Shown in pieces: positions 1 through 7,662 of a DNA stretch of 64,000 nucleotides. The DNA is from Planomicrobium stackebrandtii (GTDB taxonomy: Bacteria > Bacillota > Bacilli > Bacillales_A > Planococcaceae). A program made the position numbers and the translations under genes. Each line of letters begins with the position of its first letter. The stretch's first letter is position 1. A model generated the notes under the pieces. It saw only the letters and a program-made list of their open reading frames with translations. It was not told the origin of the DNA and did no database searches. Location of the stretch: positions 434,001 through 498,000 of the forward strand of contig NZ_JAUSWB010000002.1 of the NCBI RefSeq assembly GCF_030814955.1. The letters run 5' to 3'.

Positions 1-267
1 CGGACAAGCGCAAATTGCCGTCAGCTTATCGAAGTTGAGAATAATTTTAACTGCATGTGCATCTTTGACGATTGCTTCAAGAAGCAGCCGCTCTTCATTG
101 AACGACTGAATCTGAACGCCGTCGTGGCGCACTAAAAAGACTGCTTTTCGAACCATTTCTTCATCCAACGCACGAGTCGGGAGAAGCGATTTGTCGATAG
201 CAGCCATATAATTGTGAATCGTATCTTCGAATCTTTTCGCCAGGGATTGAACCGTAGCCATATGCAT
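1..267 (-). CDS. SWIM zinc-finger protein, N-terminal part (cut by window edge)
   Basis: Reading the minus strand from an ATG at 267 (alternative ATG at 261) gives 89 codons, open to the window edge: it starts MHMATVQSLAKRF and ends TAICACP. The final CxCP is the first half of a SWIM zinc finger (CxCx(n)CxH), so the gene is cut inside that motif. SWIM proteins of this kind often sit beside SNF2-type helicases (YwqB/YwqA in B. subtilis), but the neighbour lies outside the window. A GGGG eight bases before the ATG at 261 favours the shorter start; an AGGAAAG lies too far from 267. The coding call is firm because the frame is open throughout and the start lies in a normal intergenic position. 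The family call rests on one half-motif and context. Confidence 0.6.
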   Translation of the reverse strand, partial: MHMATVQSLAKRFEDTIHNYMAAIDKSLLPTRALDEEMVRKAVFLVRHDGVQIQSFNEERLLLEAIVKDAHAVKIILNFDKLTAICACP

Positions 268-458
268 CGCCCCAAAATAAAACTTTCCTTCTATTATACG
301 ACTTTCTGACTGCTCCGTAAACGGTGAAGAATAGGTTATTGCTTTAGAGAACATTATCTTATTCTATTATTTTTCGAGAGTCCTTGTTTTATGTAAGTTA
401 AATGGTATTATGAAAGTAATAAATACCTAATTTAGATATATGGATAGGAGAATGATCG

Positions 459-830
459 TTGTTCAATTCGTTTGTTTTGGAAATCCCCGATTTGCGGTCC
501 GTTTTGCATCCGAAGGACGTTGTGGCCTGGGAAGTAGTGTATGCAAAAGCCGATTTGGTATTTGGTAAGATCAGTTGGCAAATTTCATCAGATGGTAGTT
601 GTTACAGCATCTATAACCCCCGGCTTTTTCCGGATTACTTGGAGCAGGTACAGGTTGATTTCAAAATGAATCGAATTATTTTTTATAAGCGGCAATTGTC
701 TGATGAAGAATTCCATAGTCTGGTGGCTTATATCATGGAGAAAGTCTCAATTTACATTAATCCAAACGAAATGCATTTCATGGTGGCAGCTCCACGCCAT
801 CGCCATCAACGAACGCGCAGCAAAAAATAA
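459..830 (+). CDS. Hypothetical protein, 123 aa
   Basis: The TTG start at 459 is set by an AGGAG at 446-450 with eight-base spacing. The product is 123 residues, soluble, with no signal peptide or membrane segment. It has a mixed alpha/beta look (VVAWEVVYAKADLVFGKISW) and a very basic end (RHRHQRTRSKK). I do not recognise a family. It is a single gene, divergent from the SWIM-finger gene, and followed by decayed intergenic repeats from about 929. Two further overlapping frames downstream (703-1168) run through those repeats and are not credible genes. Confidence 0.6.
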   Translation: MFNSFVLEIPDLRSVLHPKDVVAWEVVYAKADLVFGKISWQISSDGSCYSIYNPRLFPDYLEQVQVDFKMNRIIFYKRQLSDEEFHSLVAYIMEKVSIYINPNEMHFMVAAPRHRHQRTRSKK

Positions 831-928
831 CATAGCTATTTTTGAGAGCCTTTTGTCTGCCTATCTATTGGGAAGCCGGGAGGTTTTTTATTGGAAAGGG
901 TGTTGTCAAAAGAGCGGATTTTTACAGC

Positions 929-1135
929 TTGCTCGAGCTAAAAAAGTACATGCGCCTTCGCTGGAAAGTTTTTTGTATAGCAGTTTTAGTGGGTTTTATA
1001 AGTTGCTTCGGCCGCTTTGGAGCGCCTCAGCCTGGCAATTGGTTGATAAAGATACTATTGGTGTTGTGTTCAGAAGGTAGGGAGAGATTAGTTCTAAAAC
1101 CGCTTGGCGGCGGTGGTGCACGCGCCTTCGCTAAA
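929..1135 (-). repeat. Decayed copy of the dispersed hairpin repeat
   Basis: The segment GTGCACGCGCCTTCGCT near 1118-1134 and GCTTCGGCCGCTTTGGAGCG near 1005-1024 match the two halves of the hairpin repeat that is abundant at 30, 38, 44 and 58.8 kb. Here the central stem (the AATAAGCCAGGCAGC part) has been lost, joining the flanks GCTTTGGA and GCGCCTCAGC directly. A further fragment, ATGCGCCTTCGCTGG, lies at about 951-965. Orientation is opposite to the copies at 30 and 44 kb. This accounts for most of the 831-1406 gap. Confidence 0.6.
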
Positions 1136-1406
1136 AGCGCAAGTGCAAAATTTTTCAAATTTCCATAGAGATGTTGAACTGATGATTTTGGCCTTTAAAA
1201 TTGCCATCTGTTACCGGAAGAACCCTAAAGAATGAAGGAGAAAATATTATAAATAAATTCGTGACTTTTTTATTAAAAAATGTGACAAAAATATGTTCTG
1301 AAACGTCTACTATATAAGGAGGTTCTTATGCAATACTATTTTCGAAAAGAGGTTTTTATGGTATGATATATGTAATCAGAATATTTAAAAAATGGGGGTG
1401 AGTCAG

Positions 1407-1877
1407 ATGTTGCATGTGAAGCTCATGAAGCCGTTCTATACAAAGAAAGAAGGGCATTTAGTGAAATTTGTTTTTGCCTATCAATACTTTTCCATCATGA
1501 AAGACGATGAGCTGTTCCACTTTATTCCCGTGGAAGGCAAAGAGATTATCGTCAACCTGAATACGTTCCAGGTGGAAAACCTTTCGGAAGTCTTCGTTTT
1601 CCAAAAAGGCAATCGTTTTATCCGCTTGCCTCTTTATCAATTGTTGCTCGTGTCGGATATTCACAGGCATCTTCAAGCGATCCTGCAGGAAGAAAGAGCC
1701 GAGTTGATCGAAGTGAACGAACAGTCTAGAAAAGAAGCAGCCGATGCTATTTATTTTCTGGAGCAGGAAAATTACAGCCGAATGATTGATGAAGCATTAA
1801 GTGCAGGAGACCGGACGATGTTCGATGAATTAATCGCCCAGCAGCGCGAATCAAAACAATTATATGGAGGTTTGTAA
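1407..1877 (+). CDS. IDEAL-domain protein
   Basis: 156 residues from an ATG at 1407; the ATG at 1392 is rejected because GGGGGTG at 1394-1400 is the ribosome site and gives six-base spacing to 1407. The C-terminal stretch MIDEALSAGDRTMFDEL is the signature of the IDEAL domain (named after this sequence), found in small cytosolic Bacillota proteins such as YpiB. The N-terminal 100 residues are beta-rich and not recognised. The family's role is mostly undefined; a few members act as adaptors or regulators. A good extended -10 (TGGTATGAT around 1358-1366) lies upstream. The gene stands alone and ends in a strong hairpin terminator. Domain call is firm, function unknown. Confidence 0.75.
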   Translation: MLHVKLMKPFYTKKEGHLVKFVFAYQYFSIMKDDELFHFIPVEGKEIIVNLNTFQVENLSEVFVFQKGNRFIRLPLYQLLLVSDIHRHLQAILQEERAELIEVNEQSRKEAADAIYFLEQENYSRMIDEALSAGDRTMFDELIAQQRESKQLYGGL

Positions 1878-1960
1878 AGTGAAACTAGCAGCCTATGGAT
1901 AAAGAACGTCTTTCCGGATCAATGGGGAGGCGTTTTTGAATATAAAAAAAAGCATATGAA

Positions 1961-1996
1961 AAGCTCTTTTCCGTTTTTATGGGAAAAGAGCTTTTA
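1961..1996. terminator. Bidirectional rho-independent terminator
   Basis: Stem GCTCTTTTCC / GGGAAAAGAGC with T-rich sequence on both sides: TTTTATAAT on + and CTTTTCATATGC then T8 on -. It serves the IDEAL-domain gene and the small minus-strand ORF that converges on it. Confidence 0.75.
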
Positions 1997-2024
1997 TAAT
2001 TCTGCGTAATTCATAGGTCACCCC

Positions 2025-2135
2025 TTACATCAAAGTATAGAAATTGATAAACAGCATTATTGCTGTAGAGCCCGCTACTCCAATTGCAAGATCTTCCCAG
2101 CCGAGTTCAAGTACTTTGTCAAAATTCATCGCCAT
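2025..2135 (-). CDS. Small membrane peptide, 36 aa
   Basis: The minus strand has AAAGGAG directly before two in-frame ATGs (2135 and 2129). The 36-codon frame begins MAMNFDKVLELGWEDLAIG and continues into a single hydrophobic helix ending FINFYTLM. The ribosome site, the one-helix layout and a terminator about 30 bp downstream support translation. I recognise no family; it could be a small membrane regulator or an accessory peptide. The start may be 2129 (nine-base spacing) rather than 2135 (three-base). Its size keeps confidence moderate. Confidence 0.45.
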   Translation of the reverse strand: MAMNFDKVLELGWEDLAIGVAGSTAIMLFINFYTLM

Positions 2136-2486
2136 CCGCTCCTTTTCGATTGGGTCTGTAAATGGAAGATCTTACAGCAAGTTAGGATGTTCGCTAACTT
2201 ATTTTTAGTATAAATTATTGATTTATGATAAACATCGTACAAAATGACTAAAAATTCAAAAAACAAAATATTTTTCAAAATTTATACAAGAATCGCGAGG
2301 AGCTTGTTTGAACTATCATGCAGGTATTGATACATTGAGACATGTTAGGGGCCTGATTGCAGATTTCGGAAGATTTGAACATTACCTTTAATCTATAGAG
2401 TTTTGAAAACCTGCCGTGGCTTGATAGGTTAAAAATGCCATTAAAAGGCTATAATAAAGAAAACATAAAGAATAAAGGAGTAGATG
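2136..2486. other. Intergenic, no feature recognised
   Basis: AT-rich spacer holding the divergent promoters of the small membrane peptide and the LD-carboxypeptidase gene. No repeat, hairpin or RNA motif that I can support. Confidence 0.5.
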
Positions 2487-3413
2487 ATGTTGAGGAAATT
2501 GCCGAAGCGACTAAAAAGAGGGGATACAGTCGGTGTAATTGCACCTTCTAGTCCACCGGATCAAGAAAATCTGAGGAAAGCTTTACCGTTTCTCGAAGAA
2601 CTTGGATTAAAAATAAAACTTGGCAAATCAATCGATGCTTCCCGCGGCTATTTGGCAGGAACTGATGAAGAACGTCTGGATGACTTGCATGCTATGTTCG
2701 AAGATCCGGAAGTGGCCGGCATTATTTGTGCAGGCGGTGGTTACGGCTCGGCGCGTTTCGCGGATCGGATTGATTATGCCATGATCATGGAAAACCCAAA
2801 AGTGTTCTGGGGCTATTCAGATATTACATTTTTACATACAGCAATCGGAGAGTATGCCGAAATGGTCACATTCCACGGACCGATGCTGGCATCCGATGTT
2901 GCCAAACCGGAATTTCACGAACGCAGCGCGCGCATGTTTGGCCAGTTATTCGAGCCTTTTGAGCTGCATTACACAGAAGAAGTGGCGCCGCTCGAAACGC
3001 TTGTGGGTGGAGTTGCGAAAGGCGAACTAGTAGGCGGCAATTTGTCGCTGATCCGCAGCGCAGTCGGCACTAAGTTCGACTTGGATGTCAAAGGCAAAAT
3101 TTTATTGATTGAAGCTATTAACTTAGAACCATACGAAGTGGACGAGACGCTTAACCAACTGCGTTTGGCTCGCAAGTTCGATGAAGCAGCGGGAATTGTT
3201 ATCGGGGATTTTAAGAATGCCGTTTCCCCACAAGACACCCCTTCGCTGACTTTGGATCAAGTGTTTGCCGATTACTTTAGCGAGTTGAAAATTCCGGTGG
3301 TCAAAGGTTTTAAAATTGGCCACTGCGAACCGCATTTTTCTGTGCCGCTTGGTGCACTTGCACGGTTGGATGGGGACGCTAAAACTTTGACGATCCTTCC
3401 CGGTGTGCAATAA
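2487..3413 (+). CDS. LD-carboxypeptidase, family S66 (muramoyltetrapeptide carboxypeptidase)
   Basis: 308 residues, no signal peptide, so cytosolic. S66 enzymes remove the terminal D-Ala from muropeptides. Visible hallmarks: N-terminal GDTVGVIAPSSPP; GGGYGSARF; nucleophile serine in FWGYSDITFLH (about residue 111); the glutamate region LLIEAINLEPYEVDE; and the catalytic histidine region IGHCEPHFSVPLG. Length matches LdcA/YkfA-type enzymes. The ATG at 2487 gives six-base spacing from AAAGGAG; the overlapping ATG at 2484 is only three bases away. The next gene, 37 bp on, is a cytosolic NlpC/P60 peptidase, recalling the B. subtilis ykfA-ykfC muropeptide recycling pair. The epimerase YkfB is not present here. 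Confidence 0.88.
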   Translation: MLRKLPKRLKRGDTVGVIAPSSPPDQENLRKALPFLEELGLKIKLGKSIDASRGYLAGTDEERLDDLHAMFEDPEVAGIICAGGGYGSARFADRIDYAMIMENPKVFWGYSDITFLHTAIGEYAEMVTFHGPMLASDVAKPEFHERSARMFGQLFEPFELHYTEEVAPLETLVGGVAKGELVGGNLSLIRSAVGTKFDLDVKGKILLIEAINLEPYEVDETLNQLRLARKFDEAAGIVIGDFKNAVSPQDTPSLTLDQVFADYFSELKIPVVKGFKIGHCEPHFSVPLGALARLDGDAKTLTILPGVQ

Positions 3414-3449
3414 AATCTGGGGAATCAAACAAGAGGTGGGGTGAAGAGT

Positions 3450-4388
3450 TTGCCACAGACAAAATCAACGGCATGGGTATGCAGTGTTCCGGTCGCAACC
3501 GTCTGGACAGCGCCGGAAAAAGTGCGTTCTGTCGATGCGGAAAACATTGCGGAAAACCCAAATATCAATAAATGGCTGCAGGAAATGAGCCGCGAAGAGA
3601 ACAGCGACCTGACCAACAGCAACCGAATCCAGACGCAGCTTCTCTACGGGGAGCCTGTGATGATTGATAGAGTGGTGGAAGGCTGGGCGAAAATCGCGGC
3701 ACTTTGGCAGCCTTGCCAAAAAGACGAACGCGGCTATCCGGGCTGGGTGCCGATGAGCCAATTGAAGAAAGTTGAAGCTTTGACTGAACTCGGCTATGCA
3801 CGCGTAACGGCGAACAAAGCTCAGCTTTGGACTGCGGAATTCAAGCCTTTGAAAACGGTATCGTTTAATACCTTATTGCCGGTCAAGGAACTGGGCGAGT
3901 TTGTCCGGCTTCAAACACCGGATGGCGATGCCATGATTGAGGCAGACACTGTGGAAATCGTCGCTGCCTATGACCGAGTCCCCCTCGGAAGCGGCTTGGA
4001 CATTGCCCGGCTGGGTAGTGAATTTTTGGATCTTCCTTATTTATGGGCAGGCATGTCGAGCTATGGCTTTGACTGTTCGGGATTCACATATAATTTAATG
4101 AAAGCAAACGGAGTTATCATATCACGCGATGCGGTCGATCAGGCACTCGAAGGGTTTGAAATCGATCAGCATACCCAAGACTCTTGGCATATCGGCGACT
4201 TGCTGTTCTTTGCCTACGAGGAAGGGAAAGGAAGGCTGCATCACGTGGGTGTTTATTACGGCAACGGTTTGATGCTTCATTCCCCGACTCCTGGAAAAGC
4301 GGTAGAAATCATCGAACTGGCCGGCACAAAGCATGAAGCAGAGTTATGTGCAGTTCGCCGATTTACAGAAACAGAAAATCGGGACTAA
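3450..4388 (+). CDS. NlpC/P60 family gamma-D-Glu endopeptidase, YkfC-like (cytosolic)
   Basis: 312 residues without a signal peptide. The N-terminal 190 residues are SH3-like (WVCSVPVATVWTAPE; VMIDRVVEGWAKI). The C-terminal NlpC/P60 domain has its catalytic cysteine in FDCSGFTYNLM, the histidine in HHVGVYYGNGLMLHS, and a typical GDLLFFA. The layout matches YkfC, which cuts L-Ala-gamma-D-Glu-containing peptides released from the wall. It follows the S66 carboxypeptidase closely and probably shares its transcript, so the pair trims recycled muropeptides. The TTG start at 3450 fits the GGGGTGA ribosome site; a GTG at 3441 is possible but overlaps it. Confidence 0.85.
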   Translation: MPQTKSTAWVCSVPVATVWTAPEKVRSVDAENIAENPNINKWLQEMSREENSDLTNSNRIQTQLLYGEPVMIDRVVEGWAKIAALWQPCQKDERGYPGWVPMSQLKKVEALTELGYARVTANKAQLWTAEFKPLKTVSFNTLLPVKELGEFVRLQTPDGDAMIEADTVEIVAAYDRVPLGSGLDIARLGSEFLDLPYLWAGMSSYGFDCSGFTYNLMKANGVIISRDAVDQALEGFEIDQHTQDSWHIGDLLFFAYEEGKGRLHHVGVYYGNGLMLHSPTPGKAVEIIELAGTKHEAELCAVRRFTETENRD

Positions 4389-4495
4389 TGAAGAATTACC
4401 TCTCTGTATTTTCCAAAACACCTGCCAGCAATAGCTTTCCGAATCGGTTGATTTAGCTGCAGAGCTCGTTAAAAGGTGAAATCCTTGATAAATTG

Positions 4496-4504
4496 TGCTA
4501 TAAT
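4496..4504 (+). promoter_or_regulatory. Extended -10 promoter for ykvS
   Basis: TGCTATAAT is a consensus extended -10 (TGnTATAAT), 36 bp before the ykvS start, with no good -35, as is usual for extended -10 promoters. Confidence 0.5.
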
Positions 4505-4539
4505 AAACAGATAGTGTTTCACAAAAGAGAGGCGTGGTA

Positions 4540-4770
4540 ATGATGGCATTCCAACCCCATGAAAAAGAAGTATCAGAATTCGTAGCGGCCCGCTACATCG
4601 GTGAATGGATATCTTTCACTCGCAACGGCGTCGATGTTAACGGCACCATCTTTAAAATTATGGATAACTCAGTGATTGTTGAAATTTCACCAGAAGATGC
4701 AAAAGAAATTGGTGCTGCATCCAACATGACCGTAATTTCACATAAGAAATACCGGATTATCGAAGCTTAA
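4540..4770 (+). CDS. ykvS: YkvS family protein (DUF2187)
   Basis: 76 residues, small and soluble. The central stretch FTRNGVDVNGTIFKIMDNSV then SVIVEISP is typical of the DUF2187 family (B. subtilis YkvS), a small beta-barrel-like protein of unknown function. The ATG at 4540 is seven bases from GAGAGG; the GTG at 4534 is too close to that site. Single gene with its own promoter and a strong terminator. Confidence 0.8.
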   Translation: MMAFQPHEKEVSEFVAARYIGEWISFTRNGVDVNGTIFKIMDNSVIVEISPEDAKEIGAASNMTVISHKKYRIIEA

Positions 4771-4779
4771 TACGATTGA

Positions 4780-4816
4780 AAGGAAGGTTGTTCACCAAGA
4801 ACAACCTTCCTTTTTT
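4780..4816 (+). terminator. Rho-independent terminator after ykvS
   Basis: 14-bp stem AAGGAAGGTTGTTC / GAACAACCTTCCTT, five-base loop, then T6. Confidence 0.88.
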
Positions 4817-4866
4817 GTATTTTTAGATGAATTTTAAATATATAAGTTGAACAAAGAGATCACTTA

Positions 4867-4905
4867 ATAAAACTGCTTCAGTCGCTCTGGAGTGGGCTCC
4901 CATCC
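4867..4905 (-). repeat. Fragment of the dispersed hairpin repeat
   Basis: AACTGCTTCAGTCGCTCTGG followed by AGTGGGCTCCCAT matches the outer left arm of the repeat seen intact at 38.17 and 58.74 kb (CGCTTCGGTCGCTCTGGAGT). The rest of the 4817-5223 gap holds no gene I can support; a 65-codon frame here is repeat-derived. Confidence 0.5.
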
Positions 4906-5223
4906 CGTTATCAATAAACGCCTGCGAAAAAAAGGGATTGTCAGGTTTATTTGGCCTGCGAACTCCTCGCTCCTTCGCCTCTTCCGGCAAATCCGCCAGA
5001 AAAAATGCTTGACTACTGATAAGAACGTCTCCGCTTGCAGCGATTTCTCTACTCAGACCCAGTCTGCTGGCTTGTTCGGAAATAAATAACCACGCTCCTA
5101 TGCCTTTTGGCTCAAACGTTTCAAATATTGAAAAATGTACCAGCTAATGCGTTCCAAAGGGGACGCTTTTTTGGTAAAGTAAAGTGAAGCAGAACGTCAA
5201 TTGCCTTGAAAGGAACTATACGC

Positions 5224-5916
5224 ATGATATCAGACTTTAGATTCTGGCACTTTTTCCCAAGACAAGGGCAACTTATACATAACATCCAACATACTGAAAT
5301 GCGCAACGTCAATAAGCGTATTGCTTGTATCATTGCGATTGGCCTATTGGTCTTTGCGCTCAGTGAAATCTGGGGCATGAACACCGAGTCGCTGACACCG
5401 CTTTTGGCAGCGGGCATGTGGGATGCCTATACATTGGCGCGCTGGACCTCGCTTGCGGGTACGCTCCTATGGGCCGGCTTTTATTTGGCTTTCCATCTTT
5501 ACGGTGCCGCTTTTTTATTCAGCAAAATTCTACGGATGCCATGGCGTTCCGCAATTATTATGCAGACTTATGTCACCGCTTTGCTGGTCATCGAAAAGGG
5601 ACTGATTTTCCTTTTATTTGCCTTGACGGGTTTTACGATGTCGGTCTCAATTTTTTCATTCGGGCCGATCGCATCCACGTTTTTGGACAATGATTTCCTG
5701 ATTTATTTCTTTAACCAGCTGACTTTATTCACTTCCCTGGTTATTGCAATACAGTACCGTTTTATTCGCAGCTTTACAAAAATCAATCCGAAACTCGTGT
5801 TATTCGGCTTGATCATGCTTCACATTATTGCTGCTTTGATTGTGGCATCATTCAGCCTCATTCCAGTGGACGATATGCTGAGCGGCTTCATGGAAGGAGG
5901 GAATCCGTTTGAATAG
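5224..5916 (+). CDS. Five-helix integral membrane protein, partner of the downstream adaptor
   Basis: 230 residues from an ATG at 5224 (AAAGGA nine bases upstream; an in-frame TTG at 5206 overlaps the ribosome site). After a polar N-terminus come five hydrophobic segments: IACIIAIGLLVFAL, LLWAGFYLAFHLYGAAFLF, a long one around VIEKGLIFLLFALTGFTM, TLFTSLVIAIQ and LVLFGLIMLHIIAALIVASF. No ATP-binding or transport signature is visible. The stop overlaps the start of the HlyD-like gene by eight bases, so the two are translationally coupled and probably form one membrane complex. Function unknown; a YIP1-like or permease role is possible. Confidence 0.7.
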   Translation: MISDFRFWHFFPRQGQLIHNIQHTEMRNVNKRIACIIAIGLLVFALSEIWGMNTESLTPLLAAGMWDAYTLARWTSLAGTLLWAGFYLAFHLYGAAFLFSKILRMPWRSAIIMQTYVTALLVIEKGLIFLLFALTGFTMSVSIFSFGPIASTFLDNDFLIYFFNQLTLFTSLVIAIQYRFIRSFTKINPKLVLFGLIMLHIIAALIVASFSLIPVDDMLSGFMEGGNPFE

Positions 5917-7207
5917 GTTCTTTTTTATCGGTTTATCCGTAGCGGTTATTGCCTTTTTGACGGCCAACTTCCTTTTGATGTTCGGCGAGAAAAGCATCTT
6001 ATCCAAAAGTGTCTATGTCAGCGACTATGAGCAGGCTTATACGCGGGCATACGAGACCAACCTCTACAAAGAAGCTTTGGCTGCGCCGCAGGGAACAGTC
6101 GAAATCTACGTGCAGGACCATGAAGCGCTCCAGCAATGGCTGGTGGGTGAAGGCGACAGCGTCACTGCAGGAGCTGAACTGGCTACCTTAAACGAAGCAG
6201 AAACCGAAGAACAGCGTGCGATTTGGGAAACCCAGAAAACCGCTTTGGAAGGGCAGCAGACCGAAGTGAGAAGTTCGCTTGCCACTCTTCAACAGGCAAG
6301 AGCAGCCCAAGGAGGTCCAGTGTCTCAGGACGCAACCGATAATTCCGAAATCACCAATGAAGACGATGAAACCATCCAGTTTGATGTCAATGTTTCGGTT
6401 GGGGTAGCGGTTCCGCAGGACGGTTCCTACGCCGCCGGCATCGCTCAGGCCGAGCAGCAATTGGCGTCCATCGATTCGCAACTGGCTGTGCTTGATGCGC
6501 AACTATCGCAAAATCTTTCAAATCCGGCAGTTATCAGTCCGGTGGATGGTACAATATCTAAAATCAACCGGGATACAGAACCGCTAAGCATTGAAATTTA
6601 TTCCAATGACAAAGTGTTCCTGAGCTATGTGCTGGAAGATGAATGGCCGCTTGTGGAAGTGGCAGACGTGGTGAAAATCCAAGGCGAGGGCATTGAGGGC
6701 GTTGCCACAGGAACTGTCCAAAGCGTTTCCGAAATGCCGGCTGAAGAGTCCAAATGGCTGGAAGCCTATCATCAACTGGATCCAAAAGAGCAAAACAACC
6801 CGCTGGCCTACTACGAAGTGCGGATTGTTGCAGACGAGCCGCTCGATCACGCCATGCCATATGGCAACAATGTCAATGCGGCTATCACTTTGGAAACAGC
6901 TGAAGATGCAGTTGCACTTCCAACTGGCTGGCTTTTCGATTACGACGGGGTTGACGGCAAAACCCATCTCTTGAACATCAATGGCCGCCCCCAGACACTC
7001 ACAGTAGCAGCCGATTTTGAAGATGGGGCAAAAACTGTGCTGTCCGAAGGCCCGGAAGCTGGAACAATGGTCATCAATGAAGAAAAGCTGGAAAATTTCG
7101 TATCGCCTCCAAAAGTCTTCATGCCGTTTCCAAGCCATCAGCCTGATTTTGAATACGCCAAAAATACGCATTGGCGTGCCTATATCGAATACCTGCTGGC
7201 ACGGTAA
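5909..7207 (+). CDS. HlyD/MFP-type periplasmic adaptor-like protein
   Basis: 432 residues. One N-terminal membrane anchor (FFIGLSVAVIAFLTANFLLM) is followed by a half-lipoyl segment ending GEGDSVTAGAELATLNEAE (about 75-100), a coiled-coil hairpin (about 100-200, rich in Q, A and E), the second lipoyl half (VISPVDGTISKINRDTEP, about 210-230), then beta-barrel domains. This is the membrane-fusion-protein layout used by efflux and secretion systems. TTG start with AAGGAGGG seven bases upstream. Its only operon partner is the upstream five-helix protein; no ABC or RND pump is adjacent, which is unusual for an adaptor. It may pair with a pump elsewhere or act in wall or membrane assembly. Confidence 0.78.
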   Translation: MNRFFFIGLSVAVIAFLTANFLLMFGEKSILSKSVYVSDYEQAYTRAYETNLYKEALAAPQGTVEIYVQDHEALQQWLVGEGDSVTAGAELATLNEAETEEQRAIWETQKTALEGQQTEVRSSLATLQQARAAQGGPVSQDATDNSEITNEDDETIQFDVNVSVGVAVPQDGSYAAGIAQAEQQLASIDSQLAVLDAQLSQNLSNPAVISPVDGTISKINRDTEPLSIEIYSNDKVFLSYVLEDEWPLVEVADVVKIQGEGIEGVATGTVQSVSEMPAEESKWLEAYHQLDPKEQNNPLAYYEVRIVADEPLDHAMPYGNNVNAAITLETAEDAVALPTGWLFDYDGVDGKTHLLNINGRPQTLTVAADFEDGAKTVLSEGPEAGTMVINEEKLENFVSPPKVFMPFPSHQPDFEYAKNTHWRAYIEYLLAR

Positions 7208-7221
7208 ATTTCATCAGATCA

Positions 7222-7249
7222 ACCCGGAAGCAGCAGCTTTCGGGTTTTT
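7222..7249 (+). terminator. Rho-independent terminator after the adaptor gene
   Basis: Stem ACCCGGAAG / CTTTCGGGT with one G-U pair, six-base loop, T5. Confidence 0.75.
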
Positions 7250-7392
7250 GACTGGCCAAAAATACAGAAATTGGGTTAATCTTCACTTGGCAATGGTGTA
7301 CGATAGACTCAGACAAAGCGTGCTCCCGTTAAAGAGAAACGTTGATGAGCACGAAAGCAGGACGAAAAAAGCGATTGAACGGAGTGTGTGTA

Positions 7393-7662
7393 ATGGAAGA
7401 AACGGATTGGCGGTTTAAAATAGCTCACCGGGAGGCGAAAATCGGCGTCGGCCTGGCGCTGTTCAATTTTGTGTGGTGGTTTGGATTTGCGTACGGAATG
7501 GGGTCTCGGCCAGTCGAGGAATACAGCTACGTCTTCGGCTTGCCGGATTGGTTTTTCTATAGCTGCGTCCTCGGCTTTTTAGTGATTGCGGTTCTGGTCA
7601 TCGTAATTGTCCACTTCTTTTTTACAGAAGTGCCATTTGATGATGAGGAGGGTTCGCCATGA
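7393..7662 (+). CDS. YhdT family small membrane protein
   Basis: 89 residues with two hydrophobic segments (GVGLALFNFVWWFGFAYGMG; FFYSCVLGFLVIAVLVIVIV) separated by a short loop with PDWFF. This is the YhdT/DUF997 pattern, a small protein normally encoded immediately before the pantothenate symporter PanF. The ATG at 7393 lies eight bases after GGAG; the upstream in-frame ATGs lack ribosome sites. The stop overlaps the next start as ATGA, showing translational coupling. Role is probably accessory to PanF; not experimentally defined as far as I know. Confidence 0.85.
   Translation: MEETDWRFKIAHREAKIGVGLALFNFVWWFGFAYGMGSRPVEEYSYVFGLPDWFFYSCVLGFLVIAVLVIVIVHFFFTEVPFDDEEGSP

Noticed and set aside
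703-1168. Two overlapping plus-strand frames behind the first hypothetical gene
   Set aside because: They overlap the real gene and continue into decayed repeats; neither has a ribosome site.
1994-2014. Six-codon minus-strand frame (MNYAEL) behind GGGGTG
   Set aside because: Too short to support, and it runs into the terminator stem.
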